64,000 nucleotides of DNA, taken from the NCBI GenBank assembly GCA_023435745.1, contig JAEZMD010000002.1, positions 62,001 through 126,000 on the forward strand. Reading direction: 5' to 3'. This document shows, in pieces, positions 62,422-64,000 of this stretch (positions are counted from its first letter, which is position 1; every line of letters starts with the position of its first letter). The notes below the pieces were generated by a model. It had not been told where the DNA came from and did no database searches. It saw nothing but the letters and a program-made list of their open reading frames with translations. This DNA is from Bacillota bacterium. Lineage in GTDB: Bacteria > Bacillota > Clostridia > Acetivibrionales > DTU013. The translations under genes and the position numbers were made by a program.

Positions 62422-62799
62422 ATGGGAATGCTGGTCGCTAATAATGCATTGTGCAAATGCTCCTTTGGAATGATTCCGGTACCGCTTGTGGCATCATGTG
62501 CGCCAACAGTAAACGCTGTTAACCAACCGGCAGCTACGATCATGGATTTGCCGAAGCTGCCCTTCGGCATGTGCACCTCCATGGCTAATCCTTCCGTAGC
62601 GTCGGCTACTGCGGCAGCTTTGGGAGTATTGACGCCCATGCCGTGCACGCCAATGGTAACCGCGCCGTGGGTACCGGGGTCACCGACTGTAATGGTTTGC
62701 AATAAGCCTGCGCTGAACAATTCCAGCAAGGCCATATGCAACTTTGGAGGTATTATTGAAATCATCATGACGCCTGCAGTGACAGTACAGGTGCCGTAA
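62422..62799 (+). CDS. PAAR-like spike-tip protein (DUF4280/DUF4150-type)
   Basis: 125 residues with the pattern of PAAR-like tips of contractile systems: ANNALCKCSFGMIPVPLV, MDLPKLPFGMCTSMANPSV, LTPMPCTPMVTAPWVPGSPT and SSKAICNFGGIIEIIMTPA. It would form the sharp tip of the spike. GAGAGGAAG precedes the ATG. There is no C-terminal toxin fusion; the protein ends just after the PAAR-like fold. Confidence 0.85.
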   Translation: MGMLVANNALCKCSFGMIPVPLVASCAPTVNAVNQPAATIMDLPKLPFGMCTSMANPSVASATAAALGVLTPMPCTPMVTAPWVPGSPTVMVCNKPALNNSSKAICNFGGIIEIIMTPAVTVQVP

Positions 62800-62822
62800 A
62801 TAAGGCTTTACAGGAGAAAAGG

Positions 62823-63878
62823 ATGGCAGTGAAAATCAAAGCGCTTTTTGTCCTGCTCCTTCTGGCAGCCATTTCATTGGTAATGTACAACTCAGTGAAT
62901 ATTAAGGATCGATCCATCCGGGAGTTGTATGAGGAAGTGACCTTTATGCGTATTACCATTGAGGCAAGGCAATACATAAACCAGATTGAGTATGGTATAA
63001 AAAACGGAAGACAATTGGATAATTTCTACAATATGCATGAGACTCTGAAGGGAGTTCAGGGGTGTTCTTCCTATATGGAGGGTGCATATGTCGTCTCGGC
63101 TGAAGCCAAGCTTTTATATCAAAGCGGCTTAAAGGCGGATGGTCTAAGCCTTATGATTCCGCAGCAGCAAACGGCCTTCGGCGACAGGTTGTATACCACG
63201 GCAGAGGATGTCGGCCATTTTCTGCTCATAACTCCAATAAAGAATGGAAGCGGGCGGACGGAAGGATATCTGATAATGTGCATCGCAAAGAATGCTGTAA
63301 GCAATGCTGTCTCGGATTATAACAGGCAGAACAGGGTTCAGTCCGTTGTTATTGCCCTTGAGGTATTAGGGATTGCTTTATTTTTAATTAAAAGGGTTCG
63401 GACGGGCGGAAAAAGAAAACTGGCCTTCCGGTTAATGCTGGTGCTTTCAATAGCGGTTACATTTTCGGCTGTTCTGGATTCAGGAATGGTTTTTGCACGG
63501 TTCTATCAGGTTGTAGACGACACCACACGTCAGGCTGCCAACAAAATGGCGCAGGCACTTCAAAGCGATGTTGATTCGGTCATTGCAAAGGGTGTCTCTC
63601 CTGAAAGAATCTATGATCTGAACGGATGGCTTGCACAAAACAGCAGTGAGCTTACCATTGTAACCTCACTTACACTGGACAGAAACAACAAGGTTACGGC
63701 GAATGTCTCACAAACATACATCAGCAGTTTCTTTAACAGGCTTCTGATGCGCACGGCTTTACTGATACTCATATGTGCGCTTTGCTCGCTGGCTGCCTGT
63801 GGATTGGCAGCGCTGCCTGGCAAAACCGGAGGGAGATTTAGAAAAACTGCCAATGGGAAAGGAGTTGTTCATGCTTAG
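62823..63878 (+). CDS. Membrane sensor-like protein with two extracytoplasmic domains
   Basis: 351 residues. It has TM1 (LFVLLLLAAISLVMYNSVN), an extracytoplasmic domain (about 30-165) and TM2 (about 180-195). TM3 (about 203-225) precedes a second extracytoplasmic domain, and TM4 (LLILICALCSLAACGLAAL, about 315-335) is followed by a short basic tail. No output domain is present, so it would need a partner. The layout resembles the two-domain sensor part of the cyclase-like receptor at 55.5 kb. Its stop overlaps the next gene start by 8 bp. Confidence 0.7.
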   Translation: MAVKIKALFVLLLLAAISLVMYNSVNIKDRSIRELYEEVTFMRITIEARQYINQIEYGIKNGRQLDNFYNMHETLKGVQGCSSYMEGAYVVSAEAKLLYQSGLKADGLSLMIPQQQTAFGDRLYTTAEDVGHFLLITPIKNGSGRTEGYLIMCIAKNAVSNAVSDYNRQNRVQSVVIALEVLGIALFLIKRVRTGGKRKLAFRLMLVLSIAVTFSAVLDSGMVFARFYQVVDDTTRQAANKMAQALQSDVDSVIAKGVSPERIYDLNGWLAQNSSELTIVTSLTLDRNNKVTANVSQTYISSFFNRLLMRTALLILICALCSLAACGLAALPGKTGGRFRKTANGKGVVHA

Positions 63879-64000
63879 TTATACGTCCACATTGTCCGTC
63901 GCTCGGATATTGGCTCAAAGACCGGAATATAATGCGCCTCTTCTTAATGTGATGGAAAGAAGCTGCCAGCAGGATGTCATGATGATCGGGGATTCTGTTC
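63871..64000 (+). CDS. Start of an unidentified gene (truncated at the window edge)
   Basis: Only about 43 residues are visible: MLSYTSTLSVARILAQRPEY and on to MMIGDSV at the edge. The ATG at 63871 is preceded by AAAGGAG and overlaps the previous stop, so it is part of the same operon. Too little is visible to assign a function. Confidence 0.6.
   Translation, partial: MLSYTSTLSVARILAQRPEYNAPLLNVMERSCQQDVMMIGDSV

Noticed and set aside
31849..64000. Ordinary prophage
   Set aside because: No capsid, terminase, portal, integrase or lysis gene is seen; the AAA+ ATPase, DUF4255 and PAAR-like genes indicate an eCIS.

Overview
The window looks like the chromosome of an anaerobic Clostridia-type member of the Bacillota (Firmicutes). 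Four things point that way: the gene order recJ-apt-rel-MBL-hisS-aspS; strong purine-rich ribosome binding sites and sigma-A-like promoters; an LPXTG protein paired with a class-D-type sortase; and a giant 2-hydroxyacyl-CoA dehydratase activase-like protein. I cannot name a species. I see no rRNA, tRNA, CRISPR array, insertion sequence or obvious pseudogene.

Bases 1-10.5 kb (+ strand) hold cell-surface and polysaccharide genes: the end of a LicD-type gene, a nucleotidyltransferase-fold protein, an O-antigen-ligase-like membrane protein with TPRs, an LPXTG protein and its sortase. alaS and a HIT-family gene follow, then a Wzz / tyrosine kinase / PHP-type phosphatase trio that would control polysaccharide chain length and export.

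Bases 10.5-15.25 kb (- strand) form one operon that reads as an undescribed RiPP system. Its order is PqqD-like recognition protein, SPASM radical SAM enzyme, a 69-residue Gly/Cys/Trp-rich precursor, an HPr-kinase-like protein, an S26-type Ser/His peptidase-like protein and an ABC exporter. The exporter seems to lack a canonical start codon.

Bases 15.3-30.7 kb (+ strand) are mostly housekeeping: a candidate structured RNA, rpsU, yqeY, a pair of tandem hairpin repeats, recJ, apt, rel, an MBL hydrolase, hisS, aspS and lepB. A block of 41-bp-period repeats comes next, then the 1480-residue activase-like protein.

Bases 30.7-64 kb hold an orphan OmpR-type response regulator and, divergent from it, a complete-looking contractile injection system (eCIS/Afp-like) locus that runs off the right edge. 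Recognisable parts are an AAA+ ATPase, sheath, two tube-type proteins, a LysM tube-initiator/baseplate protein, separate spike-hub (gpD) and spike (gpV) proteins, gp25, two baseplate-J proteins, a tail-protein-I-like protein, a DUF4255 cap protein and a PAAR-like tip. Embedded in the run is a set not usual for such particles: a pseudokinase-like protein, a four-TM receptor with HAMP, degenerate class III cyclase domain and TPR, a membrane MORN-repeat protein, a secreted coiled-coil protein and a two-domain membrane sensor-like protein. A 22-bp motif (18/22 identical) occurs upstream of both apparent eCIS transcription starts, inside a 20-bp tandem repeat at the second, which suggests shared control, possibly by the divergent response regulator. 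I think this membrane-signalling-linked contractile system and the RiPP operon are the two most interesting parts of the window.
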